A DNA stretch of 64,000 nt from Streptomyces sp. NBC_00576 (GCF_036345175.1 NZ_CP107780.1:6386001-6450000); one strand, 5' to 3'. Positions 48,529-58,176 are shown, numbered from the stretch's first letter. A program made the numbers and translations. Notes: generated by a model from the sequence alone, not told the origin.

Positions 48529-50229
48529 CTAAAACCCTCGCGTCCGCTTGGCGGCCCGCCTACCCCCGGCGGAGCCGCTGGGCACACGCAGGAACAGCCG
48601 CGAGATCTCCGATCCCAGATTCACGCCGATGGCGATGGCCATGGCCAGCGCCGCCGCCTTCGACAGCGAAACCAGCCCCGCGTCCATATCGTTCTGTGCG
48701 ATCGACAACAGCCCGAAATACGTCGCCGACCCCGGCAACAGGGGCCCGATCGCCGCCGTGGTGTACGGCAGGGCTGACGCGTACCGGTACCGCGACAGCA
48801 ACTGCCCGAACAGCCCCACCAGCCCCGCCGCGACGGCCGTCGAGGCCACCGGCGAGAAGTCGCCGGTGTCGTGCATCGCGCCGTACACGCTCCAGGCCAC
48901 ACCCCCGTTGAGCGTCACGATGAGCACGGTGGAACGTTCCTGCTGAAGCATGATCGCGAAGGTCAGCGACAACAGCATGGACGCGCTGATCTGCCACAGC
49001 GGCCGCTGCACGCTCCCCAGCGCCGCATCAGGGTTGAGCTCGGCGCCCAGTTTCACGCCGAAGTACAGGATCAGCAGCACCCCGACGACGATGCCCACGA
49101 AGAAGTACATGACCTCCAGCAGACGCGCGGACGCGGTGATGTAGAACCCGGTCAGCCCGTCCTGCACCCCGGCCACCAGCGCCCGCCCGGGCAGCAGCGC
49201 GAACAGCCCACCGGTGACCACGGCGGACGCCTTCACGTCCACGTGCGCGGCCGTCAGCGCGACCCCGATCGCGGCCGGCGGCATCGCGGCCACCGTGAAC
49301 TGGTAGAACTCCGGCAGCCCGCGCCCCGCGCACAGCCACGCCAGCCGGTCGCCGAGCATCGCGCCGAGCGCCGCCGCCACGAACACGACCAGGTCACCGC
49401 CGACGAGCACGGAGGCGGCGCCCGCGAGCAGCCCGGCGGCCACGGTGAGCCCCCAGCCGGGGTACGGGTGCCGGTTCCGCCGGATCTCCGCGAGGCGCCT
49501 GTAAGCCTCTTCCAGCGACGTGGCGGTCTCCTCGTCGCTCAGATCGTCCACAAGCCGGTAGACGGCCGCCAGGCGCGTGTAGTCGGTGCCCCGGCGCCGG
49601 ACCGTCCGTGACGCCGTAACGGGGTCCTCGACGAGCGAGGGCTGGTACGAGATCGACAGCAGGGTGAAGGTGACGTTCGGCTCACAGCGGTCGAGGGCGT
49701 AGGACCGGCAGACGGCGAACATGGCCGCCTCCACGTCCTCGGCGCCCTCGCCGCCCGCGAGCAGCAGTTCGCCGATGCGCAGAGTCAGGTCGAGCACGCG
49801 CGGGACGGCCGGTCCGCCCTCCTCGGCCACCTTCTGCAACCGCTCCGGCGCGGGCCGCTCGGCCACCGGCATCCGCAGCATCGTGCGCATCCGGTCCTGC
49901 CAGGGCACGTCCTTGGTGAGACTCACCACAGGGATACCGGTAGGCGGCGTGAACGCGGGCGCCCGGTACGTGAGCGGGGTGCTGAAGGCCGACCCCTCGA
50001 AATCGCCACCGGGCGGCTGCGGAGCGTCGAGCCCGTCCGGCAGGGCGAACTCGGAGGTGGTCTCGGACTCAACGGTGACGGGCCTGGGCGGGGCCATCCC
50101 CTGGGGAAGCGCGAACTCGGAGGTGGTGGACGAGTCCCCGTCCCCACCGCCCGAAGCCCCACCTGTGAGGGGAACGGCGTAGACACCCCTGGCTTCGTCC
50201 GATGCCGGCTTGCGGTCCTCGTCCGTCAC
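48529..50229 (-). CDS. Threonine/serine exporter, ThrE family
   Basis: The 566-residue protein has a long cytoplasmic N-terminal part (about 1-245) and about ten membrane helices. The ThrE signature region is 'RVLDLTLRIGELLLAGGEGA' and 'AMFAVCRSYALDRCEPNVTF'. Membrane parts include 'GWGLTVAAGLLAGAASVLVG' and 'VMYFFVGIVVGVLLILYFGV'. The first 60 residues contain a duplicated TTSEFALP unit ('STTSEFALPQGM' and 'ETTSEFALPDGL'). It exports Thr/Ser or related small metabolites. The start is GTG-like at 50229. The divergent relation to ppa gives a shared 116 bp gap. Confidence 0.88.
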   Translation of the reverse strand: MTDEDRKPASDEARGVYAVPLTGGASGGGDGDSSTTSEFALPQGMAPPRPVTVESETTSEFALPDGLDAPQPPGGDFEGSAFSTPLTYRAPAFTPPTGIPVVSLTKDVPWQDRMRTMLRMPVAERPAPERLQKVAEEGGPAVPRVLDLTLRIGELLLAGGEGAEDVEAAMFAVCRSYALDRCEPNVTFTLLSISYQPSLVEDPVTASRTVRRRGTDYTRLAAVYRLVDDLSDEETATSLEEAYRRLAEIRRNRHPYPGWGLTVAAGLLAGAASVLVGGDLVVFVAAALGAMLGDRLAWLCAGRGLPEFYQFTVAAMPPAAIGVALTAAHVDVKASAVVTGGLFALLPGRALVAGVQDGLTGFYITASARLLEVMYFFVGIVVGVLLILYFGVKLGAELNPDAALGSVQRPLWQISASMLLSLTFAIMLQQERSTVLIVTLNGGVAWSVYGAMHDTGDFSPVASTAVAAGLVGLFGQLLSRYRYASALPYTTAAIGPLLPGSATYFGLLSIAQNDMDAGLVSLSKAAALAMAIAIGVNLGSEISRLFLRVPSGSAGGRRAAKRTRGF

Positions 50230-50345
50230 TCCGTATCGCTCCCTGCGCGTGCCCCTCCAGTACGCCCCTCAGTATGCGCACAGACGCACGAACGGGCCGC
50301 ACGCGTGCGCGTGCGGCCCGTTGAGCACAACGGGATCCGGGGGCC

Positions 50346-50837
50346 TCAGTGGCCGCCCTGCTCCTTGAGGCGCTTGTACGACCGCTCGATCTCGGCCTCG
50401 GCGTCGGCGCGGCCGACCCAGTTGGCGCCCTCGACGGACTTGCCGGGCTCCAGGTCCTTGTAGACCTCGAAGAAGTGCTGGATCTCCAGACGGTCGAACT
50501 CCGACACGTGGTGGATGTCGCGCAGGTGCTCCACGCGCGGGTCGTGCGCGGGCACGCACAGCAGCTTGTCGTCGCCGCCGGCCTCGTCCGTCATCCGGAA
50601 CATGCCGATCGTGCGGCACTGGATGAGGCAGCCGGGGAACGTCGGCTCGTCCAGGATGACCAGCGCGTCCAGCGGGTCGCCGTCCTCGCCGAGGGTGTTC
50701 TCGACGAAGCCGTAGTCGGCCGGGTAACTGGTCGAGGTGAAGAGGCGACGGTCCAGACGGATCCGACCGGTCTCGTGGTCCACCTCGTACTTGTTCCGTG
50801 AACCCTTCGGAATCTCGATCGTGACGTCGAACTCCAC
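50346..50837 (-). CDS. ppa: Inorganic pyrophosphatase
   Basis: A 163-residue family I pyrophosphatase: 'VEFDVTIEIPKGSRNKYEVD', 'YPADYGFVENTLGEDGDPLD' with the catalytic aspartates, and 'EIQHFFEVYKDLEPGKSVEG'. It hydrolyses diphosphate to drive biosynthesis. GTG 50837 is chosen because GGAGGAGCCACCG precedes it and the family starts VEFDVT; the longer ATG frame at 50852 or 50861 would add only a few residues. Confidence 0.96.
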   Translation of the reverse strand: MEFDVTIEIPKGSRNKYEVDHETGRIRLDRRLFTSTSYPADYGFVENTLGEDGDPLDALVILDEPTFPGCLIQCRTIGMFRMTDEAGGDDKLLCVPAHDPRVEHLRDIHHVSEFDRLEIQHFFEVYKDLEPGKSVEGANWVGRADAEAEIERSYKRLKEQGGH

Positions 50838-50916
50838 CGGTGGCTCCTCCATGATCAACACATAGTTCTGGTGGTTAAGTGTCCCTCACGCAGGTGTGTG
50901 ATCGCGAAAGGGGCTG

Positions 50917-52653
50917 GTGGTCGTGCCAGAGCTGAGGCCGTGGCGGGCCGCGAGGCCACGGATGGCGCGGCTCGCGCGAACCGTACGACCCCGTCTCACC
51001 CGGGCCACGGCAACGGTGAAACCGCAGCTCGGACGGGCAACAGCAGCTGTGAAACCGCAACTCGCACGAGCCGGACGAGCCACAGCCGCCGTGAAACCGC
51101 GGGTCGCACGGATCACACAGGCGGTGGCCCCGAAGCTCGCCGCTCTCCCGAGGCCGAGCACTCTTCAGCCCCTGAAGACACTGCCGCTGTCGATGCCGAA
51201 GAACCTGCGGACCTGGCAGTACACCGCGGGAGCCGCCACCGCCGGACTGGCGTTGACCGCCGGCGTGGTGACCGCCGCCGGCCCCTGGGACTCCTCCGGT
51301 CAGCGTACGGCCGAGCGGGACTGGGCCGCCGTCCAGGAGCGATCCGGTGGCACAGATCACGGTCGTAATTCTGATACGTCCGACACGTCCGGTGCCTCCG
51401 GTACGTCGGCCGGGGCGCCCGCGCCCGCGCCGAGCGCCCCCTCCGTGCTGGCCGGCCTCGGCAGCGCCACCGGCACCCTGAGGGCGGCACCCGTCGGAAA
51501 GGCCCTCGCGGCCGTTCTGGACCCGCTCCTGAGGAACCCCGCGCTCGGCACCCGTCGGACGGCCGCAGTCGTCGACGTCGGCACCGGAAAGCGCCTGTAC
51601 GGCCTGGGGGCAGGCGAGGCGCTGGTCCCCGCCTCGACGACGAAGATCGCCACGGCCGTCGCCGCGCTCTCCGCCATGGGCGCCGACCACCGCCTCACCA
51701 CCAGGGCCGCTCTGGAGCCCGACACGAACGAACTCGTCCTGGTCGGCGGCGGCGACCCCACCCTGACGGCCCGTACGGACCCGGAGGGCTGGGCCAGCCT
51801 GCGCACCCTGGCCGACTCGACGGCCGCCGCCCTGAAGAAGCACGGCGTACGCCAGGTGACGCTGTCGTACGACACCACGCTCTACGCCGGCCCGGAACTC
51901 CACCCGATCGGGGCCGACGAGAACCTCGCCCCGGTCAGCGCCCTGATGGCCGACGAGGCTCGTACGAACGACTCGACCAGCGGTACGGCCCTGCGCTTCA
52001 CCGACCCGGCAGCGTCTGCGGCCCGCACTTTCGCGACCCTGCTGGCGAAGCACGGCATCAAGACGACCTCCCCCGGCCCGTCCAAGGCCACCGGCCGCGC
52101 GACCACCCTCGCGAAGGTCTCCTCACCGCCGCTCTCCGCTCTCGTCGAGCGCATGCTGACCAACAGCGACAACGACCTCGCGGAGGCCCTCGCCCGCCAG
52201 ACCGCGATCGCCACGGACGTCCGGCCCGACTTCGCGGGCGGCGCCCGGGCCATCCACACCCGGTTGGCGAAGCTCGGACTGCCCATGTCCGGCGCCCGTT
52301 TCGCGGACGGCAGCGGCCTGAACCGCGCCGACCGCCTCACCCCGAACCTCCTCACGGCCATCCTGGCCAAGGCGGGCGACCCGTCCCACCCCGAACTCCG
52401 CGCGGCCCTCACGGGCCTTCCGGTGGCAGGCTTCACGGGCACCCTGAGCACCCGCTACACGGACGGCGCGGCAGGCGTCGTACGGGCCAAGACCGGCACC
52501 CTGACCGGAGTGAACGCCCTTGCGGGCACGGTCGTCGACCGCGACGGCCGCCTCCTGGCCTTCGCCTTCCTGGCCGCCGACAGCACCAGCAAGACGGAGG
52601 CCCAGGCAGCCCTGGACCGCACGGCAACGGCACTGGCGGCCTGCGGCTGCTGA
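50917..52653 (+). CDS. dacB: D-alanyl-D-alanine carboxypeptidase/endopeptidase (PBP4-type)
   Basis: The 578-residue protein has a basic N-terminus made of repeated TAAVKP units ('TATVKPQLGRATAAVKPQLA', residues 28-60), a membrane anchor ('YTAGAATAGLALTAGVVTAA', about 105-125), a disordered Ser/Thr/Ala linker, and the penicillin-binding fold with SxxK ('PASTTKIATAVAALSAMGAD'), SxN-like 'NSDNDLAEALARQTA' and KTG ('RAKTGTLTGVNALAGTVVD'). It trims peptidoglycan crosslinks. Start GTG 50917 or 50923; both fit. It is the first gene of the block leading to tilS. Confidence 0.92.
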   Translation: MVVPELRPWRAARPRMARLARTVRPRLTRATATVKPQLGRATAAVKPQLARAGRATAAVKPRVARITQAVAPKLAALPRPSTLQPLKTLPLSMPKNLRTWQYTAGAATAGLALTAGVVTAAGPWDSSGQRTAERDWAAVQERSGGTDHGRNSDTSDTSGASGTSAGAPAPAPSAPSVLAGLGSATGTLRAAPVGKALAAVLDPLLRNPALGTRRTAAVVDVGTGKRLYGLGAGEALVPASTTKIATAVAALSAMGADHRLTTRAALEPDTNELVLVGGGDPTLTARTDPEGWASLRTLADSTAAALKKHGVRQVTLSYDTTLYAGPELHPIGADENLAPVSALMADEARTNDSTSGTALRFTDPAASAARTFATLLAKHGIKTTSPGPSKATGRATTLAKVSSPPLSALVERMLTNSDNDLAEALARQTAIATDVRPDFAGGARAIHTRLAKLGLPMSGARFADGSGLNRADRLTPNLLTAILAKAGDPSHPELRAALTGLPVAGFTGTLSTRYTDGAAGVVRAKTGTLTGVNALAGTVVDRDGRLLAFAFLAADSTSKTEAQAALDRTATALAACGC

Positions 52654-52700
52654 GCGCTCCGCTGGGCGCGGCGGCTTCTTTGTCCGCGGGCCCGGTGGGG

Positions 52701-52734
52701 GCTGGTCGCGCAGTTCCCCGCGCCCCTACGGGGC
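52701..52734. repeat. Dispersed Streptomyces repeat
   Basis: The stretch holds GCTGGTCGCGCAGTTCCCCG followed by CGCCCCTACGGGGC, a sequence family found thousands of times in Streptomyces genomes, usually just after genes; here it follows dacB. The GCCCC/GGGGC arms can fold into a hairpin. Confidence 0.7.
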
Positions 52735-52834
52735 TCGGTCCGTGCCGCGGTGCGGGGGTGCCGACCCAACAGACCCGGGCCCCTGCCCATCTCGCTGCCT
52801 GCCCCCGGAGGGGCCCCTCACGTACGGTTGACGC

Positions 52835-53968
52835 ATGACGAGCATCGGTGGTGCCGCATCTGCTGGGATGGTCGACTGGAATCTCGCGGTGGCGACCGCG
52901 ACCCGGCTGGTACGGCCGGGCCCCGAAGTGAGCCGTGACGAGGCCCGGGCCATCGTCTCGGAACTGCGCCGGCACGCGAAGGCCTCTGAGGAGCACGTCC
53001 GGGGCTTCACCCGGATGGGAACCGATGCCGCCCACGACACCCCCGTACTCGTCGTGGACCGCCCCGGCTGGGTGCGGGCGAACGTCGCCGGGTTCCGTGA
53101 GGTGCTCAGGCCGCTGCTGGACAAGATGCAGGAGCGGCGCGGGAGTTCACCGGGCGGGGCCGTGCTCGGCGCGGTCGGCGGCAAGGTGACCGGCGTCGAA
53201 CTGGGGATGCTGCTGTCGTTTCTGTCGTCCCGGGTCCTCGGCCAGTACGAGACCTTCGCCCCGGCCACCCGCGAACTGCCGGCGGGCGCGAACGGCGGCG
53301 GCCGACTGCTCCTCGTCGCCCCGAACATCGTGCACGTGGAGCGCGAACTCGACGTAGAGCCCCACGACTTCAGGCTCTGGGTGTGTCTGCACGAGGAGAC
53401 GCACCGCACCCAGTTCACGGGCGTGCCCTGGCTGCGTGACCACCTGGAGGGCGAAATCCAGTCGTTCTTGGGGGAGACCGACGTCGACCCCATGACGTTC
53501 CTGGAGCGCATCAGGGAGGCCGCGCAGTCCCTCGCGGGCGGTCGGCCGGAGGGCGAGGAGGACGACGGGGGGCGTTCCCTGGTGGAGCTGGTGCAGACGC
53601 CCACGCAGCGGGAGATCCTCGGCCGGCTCACCGCGGTCATGTCCCTCCTGGAGGGACACGCGGATTTCGTGATGGACGGCGTGGGTCCCGCGGTGGTGCC
53701 CTCCGTGGCCGAGATCCGGGAGAAATTCCAGCAGCGGCGGGCCAAGGGCGCCTCCCGCCTGGACCTCGCGCTGCGCAAGCTGCTCGGTCTGGACGCCAAA
53801 CTCAAGCAGTACCGGGACGGTGAACGGTTCGTCCGGGCCGTCGTCGACCAGGTCGGCATGGACGGCTTCAACCGCGTGTGGACCTCCCCGAACACCCTTC
53901 CGACGAAGGGCGAGATCGCCAAACCGGCGGACTGGGTCTCGCGGGTGCACCGCAAGGCGGAATCGTGA
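52835..53968 (+). CDS. Zinc-dependent metalloprotease (DUF2342)
   Basis: A 377-residue actinobacterial protein with the zinc motif 'VCLHEETHRTQFTGVPWLRD' (His186-Glu187-His190) and a downstream 'EILGRLTAVMSLLEGHADFV' with a likely third ligand. Adjacent helical regions match the DUF2342/zincin family, sometimes annotated as coenzyme F420 biosynthesis-associated. No signal peptide is seen, so it is cytoplasmic or membrane-attached. Its place upstream of tilS and hpt is conserved in Streptomyces. Start ATG 52835. Confidence 0.92.
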   Translation: MTSIGGAASAGMVDWNLAVATATRLVRPGPEVSRDEARAIVSELRRHAKASEEHVRGFTRMGTDAAHDTPVLVVDRPGWVRANVAGFREVLRPLLDKMQERRGSSPGGAVLGAVGGKVTGVELGMLLSFLSSRVLGQYETFAPATRELPAGANGGGRLLLVAPNIVHVERELDVEPHDFRLWVCLHEETHRTQFTGVPWLRDHLEGEIQSFLGETDVDPMTFLERIREAAQSLAGGRPEGEEDDGGRSLVELVQTPTQREILGRLTAVMSLLEGHADFVMDGVGPAVVPSVAEIREKFQQRRAKGASRLDLALRKLLGLDAKLKQYRDGERFVRAVVDQVGMDGFNRVWTSPNTLPTKGEIAKPADWVSRVHRKAES

Positions 53969-54158
53969 GTCCTTGGGGTACGTGGTGAACGAATCCGGCC
54001 GACGGCAGGTGAACGCCCCTTCAATCACCCGTCCGAGGGACCGTGGGGCATGGGTAGGCGTGCAATGCTCGGGGAACGCCCCGTTTCTGTCACCATCTAC
54101 ACACTCTGAGTGACCGGACTCGGCTCACCCCCCGAAAACTTCATGAAGGGAACCGGAC

Positions 54159-55202
54159 ATGGGTCCCCATCCTGCGGTCGCGGCGATACGCCTGGCGGTT
54201 CGCCGCGCTCTCCACGACATCCTCACCGCCCACACCCCGCCCCACAGCCTCGTCCCCGCCCCCGCCACCCCCGGCGAGTCCTCCCCGCTCGTCCTCGTGG
54301 CGTGCTCCGGCGGCGCTGATTCCATGGCGCTCGCCTCCGCCCTCGCGTTCGAAGCGCCCAAACTCGGTCTGCGCGCCGGCGGCGTCACCGTCGACCACGG
54401 TCTGCAGCCCGGCTCCGACCTCCGCGCCGACGAGGTCGTCCTGCGCCTGACCGAACTCGGCCTCGCCCCGGTCGAGGCGATCTCCGTCACCGTCGGCCGC
54501 GAGGGCGGCCCCGAGGCCGCCGCGCGCGACGCCCGGTACGGCGCCCTGGACGGCGCCGCCGAGCGCCACGGCGCCACCGCGGTCCTCCTCGGCCACACCC
54601 GCGACGACCAGGCCGAGACCGTGCTGCTGGGCCTCGCCCGCGGCTCCGGCATCCGCTCCCTGTCCGGGATGGCGGCCGTCTCCGGAGGACCCGGGGCCCC
54701 CGGCCGCTACCGCCGGCCCTTCCTCCAGCTCGACCGGCAGACCGCCCGCAAGGCGTGCATGGTCCAGTCCCTCCCGGTCTGGGACGACCCGCACAACGCC
54801 GACCCGGCCTATACCCGGTCCCGGCTGCGTCACGAGGGCCTGCCCGCCCTGGAGAAGGCCCTGGGCAAGGGCGTCGTCGAGGCCCTGGCCCGCACGGCCC
54901 AGCTCTCCCGCGACGACGCCGACGCCCTCGATACCTGGGCCCGCCAGGCCGGGGCCTCCGTACGGGACGCGGCGGGCCTCCTGGAGTGCGCCAAGCTGTA
55001 CGCCCTGCCGCCCGCTGTACGTCGCCGCATCCTGCGCAGCGCCGCCATCGAGGCGGGCGCTCCGGCCGGTTCGCTGTTCGCCCGCCACATCGAGGAAGTC
55101 GACCGGCTGATCACCGGCTGGCGCGGCCAGGGGGCCATCAATCTCCCCGGCCGGGTGGTCGCCCAGCGGCAGGGTGGCAGACTGGTGATTCGGCAAGGCT
55201 GA
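54159..55202 (+). CDS. tilS: tRNA(Ile)-lysidine synthetase
   Basis: The 347-residue protein has the PP-loop 'LVACSGGADSMALASALAFE' (SGGADS at 50-55) and the N-terminal ATPase fold with 'DQAETVLLGLARGSGIRSL' and 'DDPHNADPAYTRSRLRHEGL'. It converts cytidine 34 of tRNA-Ile(CAU) to lysidine, changing codon reading from AUG to AUA. The C-terminal TilS domains are short, as in other actinobacteria. ATG 54159 follows GAAGGGA. It is followed after 63 bp by hpt. Confidence 0.95.
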   Translation: MGPHPAVAAIRLAVRRALHDILTAHTPPHSLVPAPATPGESSPLVLVACSGGADSMALASALAFEAPKLGLRAGGVTVDHGLQPGSDLRADEVVLRLTELGLAPVEAISVTVGREGGPEAAARDARYGALDGAAERHGATAVLLGHTRDDQAETVLLGLARGSGIRSLSGMAAVSGGPGAPGRYRRPFLQLDRQTARKACMVQSLPVWDDPHNADPAYTRSRLRHEGLPALEKALGKGVVEALARTAQLSRDDADALDTWARQAGASVRDAAGLLECAKLYALPPAVRRRILRSAAIEAGAPAGSLFARHIEEVDRLITGWRGQGAINLPGRVVAQRQGGRLVIRQG

Positions 55203-55265
55203 ATCTCACCCCCTTCGGGGAGGGGTCGGGCGAACGAGCCAGCGAAATGGCGACGACCGAAAGTG

Positions 55266-55826
55266 ATGCGGGTGGACGCGAAAGACATGGGTGCCGACCT
55301 CAAGTCGGTGCTCATCACCAAGGAAGAGATCGACGCGAAGCTGGTTGAGCTGGCCGCGAAGATCGACGCGGAGTACGCGGGCAAGGACCTACTGATCGTC
55401 GGCGTCCTCAAGGGCGCGGTGATGGTCATGGCCGACCTGGCCCGGGCGCTGTCCACCCCCGTCACCATGGACTGGATGGCCGTGTCGTCGTACGGCGCGG
55501 GCACCCAGTCCTCCGGTGTGGTGCGGATCCTCAAGGACCTCGACACCGACATCAAGGGCAAGCACGTCCTCATCGTCGAGGACATCATCGACTCCGGGCT
55601 GACCCTGTCCTGGCTGATCTCCAACCTCGGCTCCCGGGAGCCCGAGTCGCTGAAGATCTGCACCCTGCTGCGCAAGCCGGAGGCCGCGAAGGTCGCCATC
55701 GACGTGGAGTGGGTCGGCTTCGACATCCCGAACGAGTTCGTGATCGGCTACGGCCTCGACTACGCGGAGAAGTACCGCAACCTCCCGTTCGTCGGTACGC
55801 TCGCGCCCCACGTCTACGGCGGCTGA
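55266..55826 (+). CDS. hpt: Hypoxanthine phosphoribosyltransferase
   Basis: The 186-residue protein has the PRPP-binding motif 'GKHVLIVEDIIDSGLTLSWL' and the early loop 'IVGVLKGAVMVMADLARALS'. It salvages hypoxanthine and guanine to IMP and GMP. ATG 55266 is used; GTG 55263 is one codon upstream. It is conserved in this position with ftsH and folE. Confidence 0.96.
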   Translation: MRVDAKDMGADLKSVLITKEEIDAKLVELAAKIDAEYAGKDLLIVGVLKGAVMVMADLARALSTPVTMDWMAVSSYGAGTQSSGVVRILKDLDTDIKGKHVLIVEDIIDSGLTLSWLISNLGSREPESLKICTLLRKPEAAKVAIDVEWVGFDIPNEFVIGYGLDYAEKYRNLPFVGTLAPHVYGG

Positions 55827-55990
55827 GCCAGCGGCCGAGGCGGTGGCCCCTGCGGCTGCTGAGCCAAAGGGCCAGTCCTGTGGGACGCCCGGGAACCCAG
55901 ACGGGCTCCGCGCCGTTGGAGCTTTCGTAGACGGGATGCCAGCCCGCCCGTGCGCCTTCGGGTGACAATGCTGGGGTACCGTCCGAAGAG

Positions 55991-56011
55991 CAGTCTTTAG
56001 AACAGTCTTTA
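55991..56011 (+). promoter_or_regulatory. Two CAGTCTTTA copies upstream of ftsH
   Basis: CAGTCTTTA occurs at 55991-55999 and 56003-56011, 12 bp apart, inside a short AT-rich stretch just before ftsH. This is the likely promoter region of the gene; a match to consensus hexamers is poor. Confidence 0.45.
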
Positions 56012-56058
56012 TCAAACTCACTATGGCAGGAGGGACGGGGCGGCACCGCTCCGTATGG

Positions 56059-58095
56059 ATGGACGTGAAGCGATACTTCCGTGGGCCGGTCATGTGGATC
56101 GTGCTGGCCGTCCTTGCCGTGGTCGTGTTGATGCAGGTCGTCGGCTCGTCCGGCGGCTACAAGACGGTGGACACAGGCCAGGTCGTCCAGGCGATCAACG
56201 ACAACAAGGTCGAGCAGGCCAAGATCACCACCGGTGACGAGCAGGTCATCAAGGTCCAGCTCAAGGACGGCCAAAAGGTCGAGGGCAGCTCGAAGATCCA
56301 GGCGAGCTACATCGGCGACCAGGGCGTCAACCTGGCGAACACTCTCCAGGACAAATACCAGAACAAGCAGATTCCGGACGGCTACACGGTCTCTCCGACC
56401 AAGCAGAACGCTTTCGTCGGCATTCTGTTGTCGCTGCTCCCCTTCGTTCTCATCGTCGTCGTGTTCCTGTTCCTGATGAACCAGATGCAGGGCGGCGGCT
56501 CCCGGGTCATGAACTTCGGGAAGTCCAAGGCCAAGCTCATCACCAAGGACACCCCGAAGACGACGTTCGCCGATGTGGCGGGCGCGGACGAGGCGGTCGA
56601 GGAGCTCCACGAGATCAAGGAGTTCCTGCAGGAGCCGGCCAAGTTCCAGGCCGTCGGCGCCAAGATCCCCAAGGGTGTGCTCCTCTACGGGCCTCCCGGT
56701 ACGGGCAAGACGCTGCTCGCGCGTGCTGTCGCGGGTGAGGCGGGCGTTCCGTTCTACTCGATCTCGGGTTCCGACTTCGTCGAGATGTTCGTCGGTGTCG
56801 GTGCCTCCCGGGTCCGTGACCTCTTCGAGCAGGCCAAGGCGAACGCCCCGGCGATCGTCTTCGTCGACGAGATCGACGCGGTCGGCCGCCACCGCGGCGC
56901 CGGCCTCGGCGGCGGTCACGACGAGCGCGAGCAGACGCTCAACCAGTTGCTCGTCGAGATGGACGGCTTCGACGTCAAGGGCGGTGTGATTCTCATCGCT
57001 GCCACGAACCGTCCGGACATCCTCGACCCGGCGCTGCTGCGCCCCGGCCGATTCGACCGCCAGATCGCGGTCGACCGTCCGGACATGCTGGGCCGACTGG
57101 AGATCCTCAAGGTTCACCAGAAGGGCAAGCCGGTCGCACCGGACGTCGACCTGTCGGCGGTCGCCCGTCGCACGCCGGGCTTCACCGGCGCGGACCTGAG
57201 CAACGTCCTCAACGAGGCCGCGCTGCTCACCGCCCGCAGCGACAAGAAGCTGGTCGACAACGCGTCGCTCGACGAGGCCATCGACCGCGTCGTGGCGGGC
57301 CCGCAGAAGCGGACCCGGATCATGTCGGAGAAGGAAAAGAAGATCACCGCGTACCACGAGGGCGGCCACGCCCTGGTCGCGGCGGCCTCCCCGAACTCCG
57401 ACCCGGTCCACAAGATCACGATCCTGTCCCGCGGCCGGGCCCTCGGTTACACGATGGTGCTCCCGGACGAGGACAAGTACTCCACCACTCGCAACGAGAT
57501 GCTCGACCAGCTGGCCTACATGCTGGGTGGCCGGGCGGCGGAGGAACTGGTCTTCCACGACCCGACGACGGGTGCCGCGAACGACATCGAGAAGGCCACG
57601 GCAACGGCCCGCGCGATGGTCACGCAGTACGGGATGACCGAGCGCCTCGGCGCGATCAAGTTCGGCGGCGACAACACCGAGCCCTTCCTGGGCCGGGAGA
57701 TGTCGCACCCGCGCGACTACTCGGAAGAGGTCGCCGCGCTCGTCGACGAAGAGGTCAAGAAGCTCATCGAGAACGCGCACAACGAGGCCTGGGAGATCCT
57801 GGTCGAGAACCGCGACGTCCTCGACGCGCTGGTGCTCCAGCTGCTGGAGAAGGAGACGCTGAGCAAGGAGCAGATCGCCGAGGTCTTCACTCCCATCATC
57901 AAGCGCCCGGCCCGCCCCGCGTGGACCGGCTCCTCCCGGCGTACGCCGTCCACCCGCCCGCCGGTGCTCTCCCCCAAGGAGCTGTCGCTGACGAACGGGA
58001 CCAACGGCTCGGCGCCGGCGATCACCGCCAAGGCCGGAGCCACCGAATCCGTCCCCGCGACGGAGTCGGCACCGGAGGACCGCACCGAGAGCTGA
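56059..58095 (+). CDS. ftsH: ATP-dependent zinc metalloprotease FtsH
   Basis: A 678-residue protein: two membrane helices with a short extracytoplasmic domain ('YFRGPVMWIVLAVLAVVVLM' and 'GILLSLLPFVLIVVVFLFLM'), AAA Walker A 'LLYGPPGTGKTLLARAVAGE' (GPPGTGKT at 211-218), Walker B 'APAIVFVDEIDAVGRHRGAG', arginine finger region 'RPDILDPALLRPGRFDRQIA', zinc protease 'ITAYHEGGHALVAAASPNSD' (His433, Glu434, His437) and the third ligand region. It degrades misfolded membrane and cytosolic proteins. ATG 56059 (MDVKRYFRG) is preferred to 56023, which would put the AGGAGG inside the gene. Strong terminator follows. Confidence 0.97.
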   Translation: MDVKRYFRGPVMWIVLAVLAVVVLMQVVGSSGGYKTVDTGQVVQAINDNKVEQAKITTGDEQVIKVQLKDGQKVEGSSKIQASYIGDQGVNLANTLQDKYQNKQIPDGYTVSPTKQNAFVGILLSLLPFVLIVVVFLFLMNQMQGGGSRVMNFGKSKAKLITKDTPKTTFADVAGADEAVEELHEIKEFLQEPAKFQAVGAKIPKGVLLYGPPGTGKTLLARAVAGEAGVPFYSISGSDFVEMFVGVGASRVRDLFEQAKANAPAIVFVDEIDAVGRHRGAGLGGGHDEREQTLNQLLVEMDGFDVKGGVILIAATNRPDILDPALLRPGRFDRQIAVDRPDMLGRLEILKVHQKGKPVAPDVDLSAVARRTPGFTGADLSNVLNEAALLTARSDKKLVDNASLDEAIDRVVAGPQKRTRIMSEKEKKITAYHEGGHALVAAASPNSDPVHKITILSRGRALGYTMVLPDEDKYSTTRNEMLDQLAYMLGGRAAEELVFHDPTTGAANDIEKATATARAMVTQYGMTERLGAIKFGGDNTEPFLGREMSHPRDYSEEVAALVDEEVKKLIENAHNEAWEILVENRDVLDALVLQLLEKETLSKEQIAEVFTPIIKRPARPAWTGSSRRTPSTRPPVLSPKELSLTNGTNGSAPAITAKAGATESVPATESAPEDRTES

Positions 58096-58140
58096 TCCCG
58101 CCTCTCCTGCCCCGTCCTGCTCAGTGGGCCCGGAATGGAT

Positions 58141-58176
58141 GCCGCGCCCCCCAGGTTCTAGCCTGGGGGGCGCGGC
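58141..58176 (+). terminator. Strong terminator between ftsH and folE
   Basis: GCCGCGCCCCCCAGG (58141-58155) pairs perfectly with 58162-58176 over the loop TTCTAG and is followed by ATTT. So folE needs its own promoter in the 67 bp before its start. Confidence 0.92.
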
